The notes beneath the pieces were generated by a model that was given only the letters and a program-made list of their open reading frames with translations, did no database searches and was not told the origin of the DNA. From Cololabis saira (lineage: Eukaryota > Chordata > Actinopteri > Beloniformes > Belonidae): a stretch of 64,000 bases of DNA. Shown in pieces: positions 46,680 to 58,998 of this stretch. Numbering within the stretch: position 1 is the first letter of the stretch; each line of letters begins with the position of its first letter. Location: NCBI RefSeq assembly GCF_033807715.1, contig NC_084592.1:27833919-27897918 (forward strand). Reading direction: 5' to 3'. The translations under genes were made by a program, and so were the position numbers.

Positions 46680-48862
46680 TGGAAAAGGAAACGTCACAGT
46701 ATTATTATTCAGCTTTCCCAGCTTCATCTCTGTTCAATTGTATATCTTGCTGTGTTTGTTGTTTATCAGAATTAGGAAGGATAACCTTTTAATACATATT
46801 TTAAATAAGGTAGGAGGGGAGATGCTGACCCCTACCTCTAAAACCAGCTGCTATAAACAGATGTGTAAAAACTTGGTGGAAAAGGGAGCTTTATACTGTA
46901 TCCATGAGGTATTTCAACCAAAGCGCGCAGCAGATGTTTTGAGAGCTCAAGAGGTCAAGAGGTAGTTGCAGGAATAAAATTGCATGTTTTCTGTAGAAAA
47001 TGAATTATATTTTATGGATGTCGGTGCTTTAAATGAGTGTCGAGAAGGCAAAAAATTATCTATTCTTTTTTTTTTTATTTGTTTAGTCAGTCTCTGAGGA
47101 TTTCTCAAGGGGCATGGACTGGCCAATGTCGGGGCTCAAGAAGAAATCCAGATCAAACAATAGGTTATATATTAAAACTAAATCAAAAGTCACCATTTGA
47201 AGATTCCTATCATGGATAAACCTTGTTTAAAAGAATTGAATTTGAAAAAAACTGCCTAATTTGAGATAAACTCCTCGAACCATTGATACATTTTAGCCAC
47301 AAGGTTTCATATTCAGGCACCAAACAGTCACTAATTGATCTCCTTCTGGGTAACCACTTATTTTTACTGTTTAAGTTAGTCTCTTAGTTTGTGAAGGGTA
47401 AGTCACCTCTCAAAATCACTTTTTGTTTGTCTAATTTGGTCGCTGAATCCATAATATAGACTTCAGGATTATATGCCATAGGCAGTTGATACTCTGTATT
47501 TCTATTGGAAATGTTTTTCTATCTTCATCACACAAATACATAAAATGCGGATGCATTTATCTCACAACAAATAATATGAATCTGCCTTAGCCAGTTTTTC
47601 AGGGAGTGAAAGGTTTAATTCATTCTACGTTTTCATCATGAGACCCAATGAGGAGTTTAAACCATGCTGTAAGCAGTGGTATGATTGGCTGGAATACCCG
47701 ACCTGAAAAGTGTCCGCACCCCTGTGGGGAGAGCCAGAGTGGCTGAGAAAGCAGCCCCTTCTTGATCGTGCTATGAATCAAATAAATGAGACAGATTCAT
47801 CTTAGCGAAGTCCTCAGTTCCGCGAAAGGTTTGTTAATGAACAGCAGTAAATGTGTGGTATACCTTTAAAAATCAATCTTCTCTAGACATACCTCCCACA
47901 ATGCCGACATAAAACGTGTCTACGAGTTACCCAGAGGGACTAGTCACAACCAAAGACTACTGAAAAAGAAAATCTTGCTTTTACAGCTGAAGAGAGCAGC
48001 AAAATGCAATACGGAAGATCAAAATTAAGATTATACTAACACTGCCAAGGAGTTAATGTTTTGGTATCCAGTGAATTTAAATAAAAATGAAAGACATGCC
48101 TTTAAAGTCAAATAAATATTACACTAGAATTCGGATGGTCTCAAAAGTATCAGTGAGACCACTTTTCAATGTAATAGTTGATCTCATTTTGGACATGTCT
48201 AATTTCTAAGCAAAATTGATTGAAGCAAAAAATGTTCCAAATGCTAAAAGTCCAAGAGGGCCTAAAGTCTTTGCTGAGGCCGATGGTGGTGAATTACAGC
48301 GGGTTCAAAAATAACAGAGCCACGTCTTAGATTTGGGTGGGTGGTCTACCCTGCTACCATGGAGGTACAAAGCGACGAAATATGGTCAACTGACAACTCG
48401 GACAAGGCTGAACCTTTTTAGGGTCAACACATCTCTCTTTTTTTTCATCTTGGGTGTTTTAACATCTAACACTCAGACGGTACTGAGTGGCAGAGCTTCA
48501 CCTTTTATTGTCTCAAATAATACCCACATTTTCACTTTTTCTCTTATGCAAACACCGTAGGGGTGTTTTGATAAGAATGCGTGTGCCCGTTCTGTCTCAG
48601 TTACGGCTTACCCAGATCCACTGCTTTTTGACAAAACAGAAGCACGTGGCCGTGTCAAACCATGGAGCAGACTTGTATTCTCAGACAGCAGGGAACACGG
48701 ACGACTCGCAACTCCTTTAGCTCTGCAGACTGAATAACACAAAGCACAGTAAAATACCGGAATTCGGCTTGATTCAGGTACTAAAAAAGCAAAGGTTTAA
48801 GATTTACACTGGTTTGCATGGTACTTTGCTATTAGTTTTAATTAAAAAAAAAAAACATTTCC
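46680..48862. other. No gene recognised
   Basis: AT-rich intergenic sequence downstream of the RAMP gene. Open frames are short and without family motifs. Confidence 0.3.
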
Positions 48863-49012
48863 TGGGGCCGCGGATAGTTCAGTTGGTTGAGCGGGAGCAC
48901 CCGAATACCGACCTGTAGGTCTTTATTCGTCTACCCCAGTTTCCTGTCTAGCCACTTTCAAAATAAAGGCCACGAGAGCCATAAAAATATTTTGCAAAAA
49001 AAAAATAAAACA
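48863..49012 (+). mobile_element. tRNA-derived SINE
   Basis: The head 'ggggccgcggatagttcagt' contains a good RNA polymerase III A box (TAGTTCAGTTGG, 48875-48886). The B box is degenerate. The tail 'tttcctgtctagccacttt', then 'caaaataaaggc' and an A-rich end match the style of fish tRNA-derived SINEs. It is not a functional tRNA because no cloverleaf closes. Confidence 0.7.
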
Positions 49013-50993
49013 ATACTGACATTTATTTTCATCTTTGTTTCCCTTTCCATGTATTTGTCTTTGCCCAGATAATCAATGTTTATCGAAGCAAGATGCAAGA
49101 ACACACGGCAAGATATATGAGCTTAAAGAGCAGTTTGACTAAAACCCTAATTACAGTCAGCTGTCATTTATCTCACTTTAATTCAACACAATCTGAAGTC
49201 TTTGGGATGTCAGACTTCCTGCCAATAAACCTCTCTTGAAGGCTTCAAAAAAGACTTGGATGTCCAGCTTTTCATGCCCAGGTTGTTTCCAAAAGATCGT
49301 TCTGCTTTTACTTCACATGAGAGGATTAAAAACTGCCAAATACATCATATATGACGTCAAAGCGTTTTATTTTTCCTTTTGGGAAACCTGGGGTCATGAA
49401 GTGTATCCTTATTTCTGCATTTCACAGTAGTTTTGGTTACTTTAAAGGGAACTATTTTCAGAGAAAGACAGAAGCTAGGCGTTTTTTCATGTCTACTCCA
49501 AATCTTGCAGTGGAAGTTGCTTGAGTTCTTTTTTTACCACTGTGTTCACTCAATGGTTTTGTTATTAATTAACATCCATATATGAAACCTGTGAAAACAC
49601 CAAGCCTACATTCCATAATATCGCATATATAGTGGGAGCGAGTAATCTAAAGAACAAGTCTCAGGGTCTTTGCCCTCAATTTTCCATTGCAGCCTTTGAA
49701 AACCCTAAAATATAAACACTTGGTTGAAAAGGTCCATTAATAACGCCAAGCGTTTTTAAATGAAACTGCTACAGAGGACTAATGCAAAGCACATTCTGTG
49801 ACTCATTAACTTGAGGAGCTGCAGAATTAAAAGCAGACTGCAGCAGGTGCATGCTTCACATCACAGTGAAAGACTTAAAAGACCAACCAGGAAAACAGAG
49901 AGATTAATTTACACTTAAACTTCTGTGTCAACTCATGTAGTTTTCTTCAGGTGAAATGTTTTTTGTCTATTTTATAACAGAAAAATCCTGGGCTGTAAAG
50001 CAATGCATTTTTACATGGTTGCCTTGACCACCCGAGATACACAAAAGAGTCAACAAACTAAAATAGCTGGGAAGCAATATTTACAGATCAAAGGTCAATT
50101 TCCTCTGAGAGCGAGTTCCCGCATGGCTCATACAGTGATGTGTAACAGTCATGTGAGTTGGATACATCATTTTGGTGCCGACATAAAAATCTATGCTTTC
50201 AGTGTATTTTATGTGCCTACAAACGTCAAGAAAAAAGGTCTTTGTTGTGTTTCCTCACAATACCTTACTTTTCCTTGAATTGTTTAAAAATCCAGATGAA
50301 TAGATCTGTAGGCCCAATCCAGTTAAAGTACCAACTATGGAGATACTGCAGAAAGTAGTTATGATGATGTAGGTTTTATGTGATGCTTTTAATGCATATT
50401 ACATATTTTAAAAGCAGATTCATGACAATATCCAGATGTTGGCGATGAGTGCTGCAGCAGCAGCGGCAGCAGCCTGGTTTTGATAGGTGAAGCTGTGGCT
50501 GGAAATATGGTCATTGTTCAGACCACAGCTGCTTCTGTGCCTTAACATGTTGAGCTATGAACATGTACAGCTGTTACTGTGTGAACCAACAGTTCATGTA
50601 GATACAAAGTCTGACACTGCTGCAAAATACACTGTTTCTCTGTAAATAAATAAATAAATCGACAAAGAGCATCTTATTAGACACAAGCTCCCCTCTACAG
50701 AGCTTTGCTTCGCTCCCACGTTCAGACCAAAAATTTCCTGACTATGCTTCGTGTCACAGATCGCAAGGAACGTGATTGGCAGATTTGTTCTTCTTTTTTT
50801 TAATTCCTTAGTAGTACTTCCGCTACTTGAATTTCCCACTACTCCTCAAGATTTTCAAGTCAGGAAGAATGACAGCTTGCTGCAATGTCTGTAAAAAAGA
50901 CTGATGCTCAACATTTATCAGCTCTAACTATACATGGGTATCATGTGACATCACACAGCGGTAGCAGCGCCATTGTTAGGACCCACTTCCAAT
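49013..50993. other. No gene recognised
   Basis: AT-rich. A short GCA/GCG-rich patch lies at 50450-50475. Nothing supportable as coding. Confidence 0.3.
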
Positions 50994-51080
50994 ATGTCGT
51001 CCATCTACTGCGCCGGGGGCTGCAAATCTCAACGAAATGGCTTAAGCTTTAACAATATCCCCAAAACTCTGAATGCATTT
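50994..51080 (+). pseudogene. Possible THAP-type zinc-finger fragment
   Basis: From an ATG the frame reads MSSIYCAGGCKSQRN, then GLSFNNIPK, resembling the start of a THAP domain (C-x3-C, hydrophobic-SF--FP). The expected W and the C-x2-H half are absent downstream in this frame. It is at best a broken fragment of a THAP-bearing transposon or gene. Confidence 0.3.
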
Positions 51081-51159
51081 GCCATCAGGAGAGATCACGG
51101 GACCCAAATATCACTTGTATGCTTTCACGAGGTGGTTTTTCGAACATGTCGATAATCCA

Positions 51160-52079
51160 GTTTCGCAAAAGTGTAATGGAAACACATCTCTGGCAGTGCT
51201 GGATGTGATGTAGCCGGTCAGTCTAAAATAGTCCAAATCTAGTTTCCGGCTATATTTGGCCTCATCGATACAATGTAGTTGTACTATAACACAACTTAAT
51301 CATTATGCATTACTGCATTACATGAGGGCTTTACCTCTGAATAATCATCTAAACGATCATCCACTGCCTTCATCGTCTGATTATTTTCTCAACAGCGGTA
51401 GCAGCTATCACAATAATTTGACAAAGATCTTTTAGTCTATTTCCTTCAATGTTAAAATTTTTTTCATCATAGTTTTGAAGAGAGGTCTTGCATGGACAAG
51501 ATACGGAGAGTTACAAGAATTATGCTTTTTCGAAACACCGTTGAATGGAAACACAGCTCCACAGATGACAAACTAATGTTGCTAATGTAAATATGGCTAA
51601 CGCTATCATCTAACATTAATATTGCTTGTTTGACAGACTGTTACTTACCCTTCCTGTGATCAAAAAGATCCTCGTCATACCAGAATGATACATTTTGGGA
51701 TCATTAATCCATCTTGAAGAAAAATAGCAGTAGGCTTCTGTGCTTTTAAATGCCTTGAGGGCTTCCCCAGAGTTTCAGAGGGACCGTGGATGGAGTAAAT
51801 GTAAACATCCGCAAATGTCAAATGTGGCAGTGTTTTACTAAAGTTTAGGGGAGTCAGCAGTTCGCTTGACAGCAAATATCAATCTACTCAATGTATCAAT
51901 TTTCTTGGATTACCAGTGCTTTTCATCTGTGGTAAGGTGTGCTATTTTAGCGTGGAACATCATGCACTCTGACCGAGGACAGGCTACGCAAAAGTGCTTA
52001 AGATGGCACCCACAACAACAAAGTCGCTTTCTGAAGTGGTTTTCAAACCTGTTTTTTTGGTATGGCCCGCAGCCATGTT
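51160..52079. other. No gene recognised
   Basis: The word 'tggaaacaca' near 51177 and 51545, and 'tttcgaaacaccg', hint at an old repeat, but no ends were found. Confidence 0.25.
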
Positions 52080-52560
52080 GCCTGGAAAGCTGACAGGAAC
52101 ACACCCATCGTATGTCAATCAAAGTTAGCTGTGGACACCAGGTCCTTCAGGCGATCCCTGCTGGAATATCTGCAGACCTGCTGACAGACATTTACAGTAG
52201 AATATACCATTTCACATGTTGACTAGATGTTGAAATAAAACCAACGCTGGGTTAGTAACAACTGATTAATACGCTAAGCGTGGTAGCACAATGACTATGG
52301 ATGAGGTAGTAATTATGGCTGGCAATTGAATAAACCAACTGTCAGTCAAATTCAAAATAAATCTATTGCGTTATATAAAATCTCATGAAATGGTACAAAA
52401 AACATGATTACGTCTTTTTTCATTTTGAACCATGCTGTAAATATTCTATTTTTGATCTAAAACCGGACACTTTATCACGGGAGTTGATGGAGATTGATTC
52501 CTTTTTGTAGCTTAGCTCTGCATTAGCCTCAACCCGGAAGTTAGACGGTTGCTCCACCTC
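52080..52560. repeat. Diverged interspersed repeat, copy 1
   Basis: It shares ordered blocks with 53926-54445: 'tataccatttcacatg', 'tgtcaatcaa', 'catggtacaaaa', 'gagattgattc' and 'ggaagttagacggttg'. It is an old unclassified teleost repeat with no coding sequence. Confidence 0.55.
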
Positions 52561-53925
52561 ACACAATATATATTTTATATGCTCAGTTGCTGTGTCAGAG
52601 CTACATACAGGAAGTTATTAAAAGGAAACTCTCCAGTGCAAAGTATGGTATTGCAGAAAAAGAATCAACACTGCCACCTAGTGGTTGGTGCTGGAATCTC
52701 AGACTGATATCAACAATTATACAGAAGTTCAAATGCCAGAGACACCACAGGCACCGTGCGTATATGGCTGCTATGCAGAAGTATTTATCTTTATGTGTGA
52801 ACCCTGCTTTAAACAAGCTTAAGCAGGGTACACAGATAAAGAGTATCGGGCTGTTTCTGTCCCGATTTTTCCTTTCCCGACCAACTCTTGATTATCTTAA
52901 ATCTTAGATTTGTCCGATAATCGGCTCTGAAATGGGTCCGTGCTGACAATCTCAACTGTTAAACTTGTTTAATATTCATGACAAAAATTATTCATGTTTG
53001 CGGGGACAGCAAAATGATTGTGATATGGTACAATCCATGATGTTGCACCCCAGTGTTCCAACTGCAAAGTTGGAAAGGAAAATTAACTCTTTTGAGGAAG
53101 TGGACACTACTGCTGTTAGCCACTATTAGCATTATTGATTCATTACCATAATCTAACCACACTGTACACAGTATTTAGCGTAAACAAACAGCCTAGCACA
53201 GTCCATTTATTAAAAAAAAAAAAAGGGAGAGAGAACAATACTAAATGCAGGGGTGAATGAAGCTAACATTTTGTTTGACTTAGGTCCACGCATACAAACA
53301 AAACATAATATCGTAGCTGATGGGTGGTTAATTGCAGTTTCCCAGCATGCCCTTAGCAGGTATCTGGGAGTTTCAGATACATGTTCATAATCTGTAATTA
53401 GTTTACTATCATTAATTGATAATACATTAATTTCTATCGCCAAGTAGGCTATAGTCAATAAAAAAATGCAATACACGTAGGCTATGCTAAAGTCCAGAGA
53501 TGCTAGCACTCACTTCAATTAGCTGGTCATTGTATCTGGACAGACTCAGAGGTAATTTAGAATGACCTGGAAGCACTTAGGAAAGGGACAATATGCTATT
53601 AGAGATGCAATAATATTGACAGATATGTCTTCTAGTTGAAAGTACCACTGTAAATGATAAAAGTGTGTGCTTGAGATGCTCAAGCCCAGGAACTGTGTTC
53701 TGGAACTGTGTTCTGTCTCTGAAAGAGTCTCAGACTCAGCAGTTCCAAGCTGTTCCAGCGTTCTTTCACCTTCAACTGATGACACATACACTGATTTAAT
53801 GTGAATGAAATAAAACAGAAGTGTGAGTTTTCTTCTTTGTTGATGACTGTATAAAGCAATGGATAATGCATTAAGTGGTTTCTATAGATTTGTTTTGACA
53901 CCCATTTTTCTTCGCAGCTACAGGG
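52561..53925. other. No gene recognised
   Basis: Positions 52800-52960 ('aagcagggtacacag' to 'tccgataatcggctctgaa') look like part of a DNA element, but the second end was not found. Confidence 0.3.
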
Positions 53926-54445
53926 CGTAGCCAAGCCAACCGGAACAAGCCCGCAATATTTGCCAAAATATCTGGAGAAGTGCCGTCAGACCCAGTGGGA
54001 TATACCATTTAACCTGCTGACTCCATGGTGACATCAATGACGACTTTCGTGTTTTGCTGACACTGAGTTTGTTTTTTGCTAAGCAGAGTAGCATGACGAT
54101 TAGGGAAGAGGCTTGCCATTGGCTGAGCTGTGTGTCAATCAATCAAATTAGAAATAAATGTATCGCTTGATATAAACTCTCCTGACATGGTACAAAAAAA
54201 AATCACCATCCTCACAGTTGTCATGGATGTGAAATCAAAAGATCGAGACAAAAATGTTTTTTTTTTTTTAGGCAGGCTACAAATATGTTTGTTTCTTCTC
54301 TAAAGATGGACATTTTAAGTGTGGGAGTCAATAGAGATTGATTCACTATTGCAGCAAGTCTCTGTCGTCCAGTTGAGGAACTGCAACGAATCTTGGTTCT
54401 GCTTGAGCGTCAACATGGAAGTTAGATGGTTGGCGCTTGGTTGGT
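53926..54445. repeat. Diverged interspersed repeat, copy 2
   Basis: Partner of 52080-52560, with the same block order and moderate identity. It is followed directly by the L1 insertion site region. Confidence 0.55.
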
Positions 54446-54949
54446 GCAAGTGGCAGCCATGTTGGATTTAGAAGTTGGGGTAAGTGAGATTTCTCCGACA
54501 CCCTGAGTTGGATTTCTTTTTTTTTTTTTTACCTTGTCTGCACACATATTAAAGATTGATACCATGACGGTAGAAACCAGAGGCATATATACATGTATGT
54601 GCATTAGTACTATATTTAATATATATACATATATATACGCATACATATGCATACACATACATAAATATACACATACAAACCCAGTGATTTTTTTTTTTGT
54701 TTTTTTTTGGGGGGGGTGGATGGGGGGGGGTGACGACATCCACTGCCAATCCAGGAAGCAGGAACACACGGAGACACACGTCAAGCACTGGAAATCTGCA
54801 ACAAAAAAAAAACACAAACAAAACACGAAACTGGCACGGAGCCGACCAAAACACGAACTGCAATCGACCCAAATCTTGAGATCTGATTGCAGTCTGAGCT
54901 AAGCTACTGCTACCGCTACCTAACCCCAAAAACTAGAGAGCCAGCATGC

Positions 54950-55168
54950 AGGTGAACAAGCCAGTGTATATGTCTATGTGTGTGTATGCGTGTATGTATA
55001 TGATCATGCGTGTGTGTGTTTGTGTGTGTGTGTATATGTGTGTGCGTACGTGTGTGTGTACTTGTCTTTGTGGCTATGTGTGTGTGTGTGTGTATGTATA
55101 TGTTTGTGTGGCTGTGTATGTGTGTGTATATATATGTGACTGAGTGGCTATGTGTGTGTGTGGTGTGC

Positions 55169-55234
<66 letters not shown>
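54950..55234. repeat. (TG)n-rich microsatellite
   Basis: An interrupted TG/TA tract ends in a perfect (GT)31-type run at 55173-55234. Cys/Val- and His/Thr-rich open frames across it are artefacts of the repeat. Confidence 0.95.
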
Positions 55235-55239
<5 letters not shown>

Positions 55240-55240
<1 letters not shown>

Positions 55241-55590
55241 CCAAACAAAGGGAGGAGGGGGGGGAGCAACCCCGCCACCCGCGAGACCAGAGGCGGACAA
55301 GGAAGAACCCGGAACCCAGGCCACCAGCAACCCCACAGAGGGGAGAAGTAGGAGGGAGGCAACCCACCGCCTGCGAGCGGGCGGGGCCCCCACGGCGCGG
55401 GCCCTCCGGAAAACCGGAGATGCCCAAGCCACCCCCCCCACCGCCATGAGGTATCCCCCCCATAGGCCCCCACCGGCCAGGGACAGGGCCCCACCCACCG
55501 CCCCCCAGGGGCCACCAAAGGCCCGCGCCCCAGACCCCCCAAGCCGACCCCCAACCCCAAGGGCTACGAGATCACCACCCCCCGCCCCCA
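55240..55590. other. Very GC-rich tract inside the L1 insertion
   Basis: Strongly C-rich on the plus strand (runs such as acccccccccaccg). It encodes only proline- or glycine-rich frames in any reading. Its origin is unknown. Confidence 0.5.
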
Positions 55591-55596
55591 CTAGGG

Positions 55597-55755
55597 AATG
55601 AAGCCAATAATCAAATGCTTTTTCCGCGTCTAAGGATATAATAGTAGTTTCCTGTTTATTGATACTCGAATAGTCTATAATATTTAATAATCTGCGAATA
55701 TTAGTAGAAGAATGTCTACCTTTAATGAAGCCTGTTTGATCCGGATGTATAATAG
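55597..55755 (-). pseudogene. L1 reverse-transcriptase fragment
   Basis: The minus strand reads IIHPDQTGFIKGRHSSTNIR and then ISLDAEKAFD, the hallmark GF-KGR and LDAEKAFD motifs of L1-clade RT. It ends abruptly at the GC-rich tract. The YADD box and everything after it are absent. Confidence 0.8.
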
Positions 55756-55774
55756 AGTCCTGAGTTGGATTTCT

Positions 55775-58586
55775 GATCTCAGGGAGAGTCTCAGTTGAAA
55801 GCCAGGAACCAAAATTTCAGTAACCCACTCACACTCACATTCTGTGTAGCTTTTTTGTGATGCTCACTTTAACCTAGTAATTATGTTTAGGTTTCTGTGT
55901 AAATAGATCTCCTGTATTCATCACAGACTATACATTTTGTATGTAAATAAAATGCTTTTGTGCAGGTTTTACTGACTGCATAGTTGATATTAACATTGTA
56001 GTATCCTTCTTGTTTCCATCTGGTTTAACAGCAAATCAGTTAAATATGTCCTTGTTAACACACTAAAATCACATTCAACTTTGACCGCAGCCGACGGATA
56101 AACTTGAAATGAAGTTCAGGTAGCATTGTGTTAAAAGTGCAGCTAAGTTATCCACTTGCTAACCAACAGTGCAATCAACAAACTCTTGTCAAAATGTGTA
56201 ACAGTTTGTAAATGTTTTCATTTTTGTACGCTGTAGGTGGCCTCATAAATATCTGACCACACTTCTGTCAGGCGCTGCACTTCACATGACCACGTTTGTC
56301 CATGATTCATCCTCACAGAACTGTAACTAATGGGTCCCAACAGGAGGAGAAAGACGCAGTTCGACTGCATCAGTAGGAAAAAAAACCCTCTGCTTTGTAT
56401 TAATCTGATTTCGGCCTGAAGTGTAATCGCACCCATATTTGACAACAATCACCCAGATCTGCTTGGTAGCACGTCATCCTTGTGAAGAAATACAGGCACC
56501 CATTAATGAGCCGAGGAAAGGTAAAACAGTAAACTAAAACTAGAGCTGCACTCTGACCTATTATACAGTTTTATTAAAGAAGATTCTTTGTTAGAGGGTT
56601 TTTTCTGTATTAAGTGAATTATGCACCATAATTTGCTACTATGACTTAAGTAGGACATATTGTAAAAAAGGAAACATTAAAAAAACATCTTTTCCATGCT
56701 TGGGAGCATTTATTTGGGTTTCTTCGGTAACAAACAAATCAAAAATCCCCAACAACCATCTAAAATTATATTGTTCGGATTTTCAGAGTTGTGACATCCC
56801 AAACCCAGATCATAGTAGGATTATCCAGCCTGCTCGTCTTTATCTCCACCCAGGTTCACATCATGCTGCATGCGCTGTACCTTGGGATAAGGCTAGCACA
56901 AAGCTGTGGGGGAGATGTCGAAAGAGGCACGTAGATGGCTCCACCCCTTAACACTGGGTGTTAAGAACATTGCTGTAAACAAACGCCGGTAGTTGAAAAT
57001 TGTCCTTATGAAAGGCAGCTCTGTGGTATTTCTACCAAAGAGTGTCACAGCTGTTCTGTTAATAAAATACTGGGTTCGAAATGTTACTTATTCAGGTTGA
57101 AACTACTGAAACAAAGCCTCCCAAGTCCTTAATAGCATTAAAAAAATAACAACCCCCCCGATCAATGTCGGACATTCATTTCTAAACAACTCATACATTT
57201 TTCCACATCAAAAAGGTTTCTGACCATGTTGAAAAGCTATATTTCCTTTGAAATATTCTATTAATAGGCTCAAAAATACATGAGGTGAAAACTAAATCTC
57301 TTGGTTTTTCCAAAGCAACTGTGAACACAGATGGTGCATTACAATTCCAAGCTCACAGTCCTTTGGTGCGCTTTAACATTCATCCATCCTGCCAACACTC
57401 AACTGCTCTCCAACATTTTCAGTACTTGTGAGTTTGCTTAGTTTCGATGATTTTCCAGTCAAGTGTGTTATAAATATTCATCTCATTGGTGAAAAATGCA
57501 ACCGCAGCGGGGACATCTCTGAGAGAAGATGAAAGAACAGATGAATAATGGGGTCTTTGCTCTTTTTTAATGTGTCGACCTACAATGTTGTCTTTTTTCT
57601 TTTCATTTGACTCCTGCAGCAGTTTAAGTCTAAACACGACAGAGAATCTTGCATGACATCAAGTCCAAAACAACACAAGTTAAATAGATACAAGAAAGTA
57701 GAAAAATAAAGGTTGGGACTATTTTAGCTGTATACTTCATATCTTTTCATATATTATATATATGAAAGGTCACAATAACGGGATCCACGGACTGGTATGA
57801 AGAGTGTCCAACACCTTACAGACTACAGTAACAATCCTTGACGAGCTTTCGAGCAGTCTCTGGGGATTTTGGCTTCAGGAGACATTTCAAGAGCAGTATT
57901 GTGCCAACAAACTCGGTTGGCAGCAACAAAAGTGAACTTTTGCCCAGTAACAGCGCTCATTTCAAAAAGTCTGTACAGAAAAGAAAAAGGCAGACCTAGC
58001 TCCTTGTTTACACATCATTGCAACATAAAATAACTGGCAGTACAGTGGTAGAGAGGAGAAAAGGCAGCTCAATTATACTGTAGGCAGTGAAATTCTTTCA
58101 GGGGTTTTAAATTTGTTAAGATTAATATGCCTTAATAAATGTCATTTTAGATCAAATTAAGGGCCACAATTAGTCTAAACTCTGCAGCTACTATCATCCT
58201 AGAGGTCACCATTATCATTGCACTTACGCCCAGAACCTGCAGAATAGTTAAAGGGATAGAAAGGACAGAAAGTGTTCATGTTACAAGTTGTTTTTTTTTT
58301 TCAAGATTTACATTTTCCACTTCTATTTCATGGCCTCTGACAAAGAGAAAACAGAATCTTCAGGGGAGGTTAACACAAGACCACCACCACCGTGCTGATT
58401 TAAGCAAAGGTAAGATGTTCTCATCCAGCAGTAAACTCATAGTATTTACAAATACCACAGGAGACTACAGGAGATTCTCTTGCCTTCTCCACAGCTAACC
58501 AGAGAGGTCTCCAGGAGGCTTGTGTGCTTTGATTAGTCAGAGCCAAAGGACAAAGTAAGTTCTTAGCATTAAGGTCCACTTTATAT
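55775..58586. other. Intergenic sequence and probable 3' UTR of the minus-strand gene
   Basis: The stretch left of the 58587 stop codon should be the 3' UTR of that gene. A minus-strand ATTAAA (tttaat near 57566) is one candidate polyadenylation signal. A short ATATAT tract lies at 57752. No coding was recognised. Confidence 0.35.
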
Positions 58587-58664
58587 TCATACGAGCATAT
58601 GGATCTCATTGTATTCGTCTCGTCCGTCCTCATCGAAGTTGGGAGAATCCTCGTCGCAATCCAG
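58587..58664 (-). CDS. Orphan terminal exon, acidic C-terminus of an unrecognised gene
   Basis: A good acceptor (TTTTGTGTTTTCACAG on the minus strand) is followed by 25 codons and a TGA. They read CDEDSPNFDEDGRDEYNEIH and end MLV. The segment is strongly acidic and codon use looks like real coding sequence. Because it has no ATG it is easily missed. The upstream exons should lie at higher coordinates on the minus strand, but 58.7-64 kb is repeat-filled and none was recognised, so they are probably outside the window. The exon would be tail-to-tail with the RAMP gene. I do not recognise the protein; a cytoplasmic or secreted acidic tail fits equally well. Confidence 0.5.
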   Translation of the reverse strand: MDCDEDSPNFDEDGRDEYNEIHMLV

Positions 58665-58990
58665 CTGTGAAAACACAAAATGATCTTTTATCAGTTTTAT
58701 TCAGGTAAAAAAAATAAAATGAATAACAAACATCTACTAAAAAGGAACAATCATCACTGAAATCCCAAATAAATGTCAAAATCATGGGGTTTTTCCTTTT
58801 GGAGACCAACATGGAAAACGGGTCCCTCGAATGACCACTAGGGGCTGGCTCCAAAAGTGAGTCCATCGCAGTCCCATGTTAAAAAGTCCACCTTCACAGC
58901 ACAAACGAACGTGTTCACAGCCTGTTATAAAAAAATAACATTTTTATCTTGATAGCTAGATCTTACATCCAAGACAACTAGGGGGGTAGG
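58665..58990. other. Last intron of the unrecognised gene, repeat-like
   Basis: The text 'tgaccactaggggctggctcc' then 'ccatgttaaaaagtccacct' resembles a common teleost interspersed repeat. No exon was seen. Confidence 0.35.
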
Positions 58991-58998
58991 GGCATGAC

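Larger units (their letters stand above)
54518..55758 (-). mobile_element. Chimeric L1-type insertion with poly(A) and 16-bp TSD
   Basis: CCTGAGTTGGATTTCT flanks the insert at 54502-54517 and 55759-55774. A T-run (54517-54530) at the left is the minus-strand poly(A) tail, as expected for target-primed insertion. The body is odd. From its 5' (right) end it has an L1 RT fragment, then about 350 bp of very GC-rich sequence, a long (TG)n tract and a 3' region of about 400 bp. Confidence 0.7.

Noticed and set aside
48863..48955. Functional tRNA gene
   Set aside because: Only the A box is good. The B box and acceptor stem do not form, and an A-rich SINE tail follows.
54916..55601. Long His/Thr-, Cys/Val- and Gly/Pro-rich frames
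   Set aside because: They are translations of the (TG)n tract and the C-rich block.
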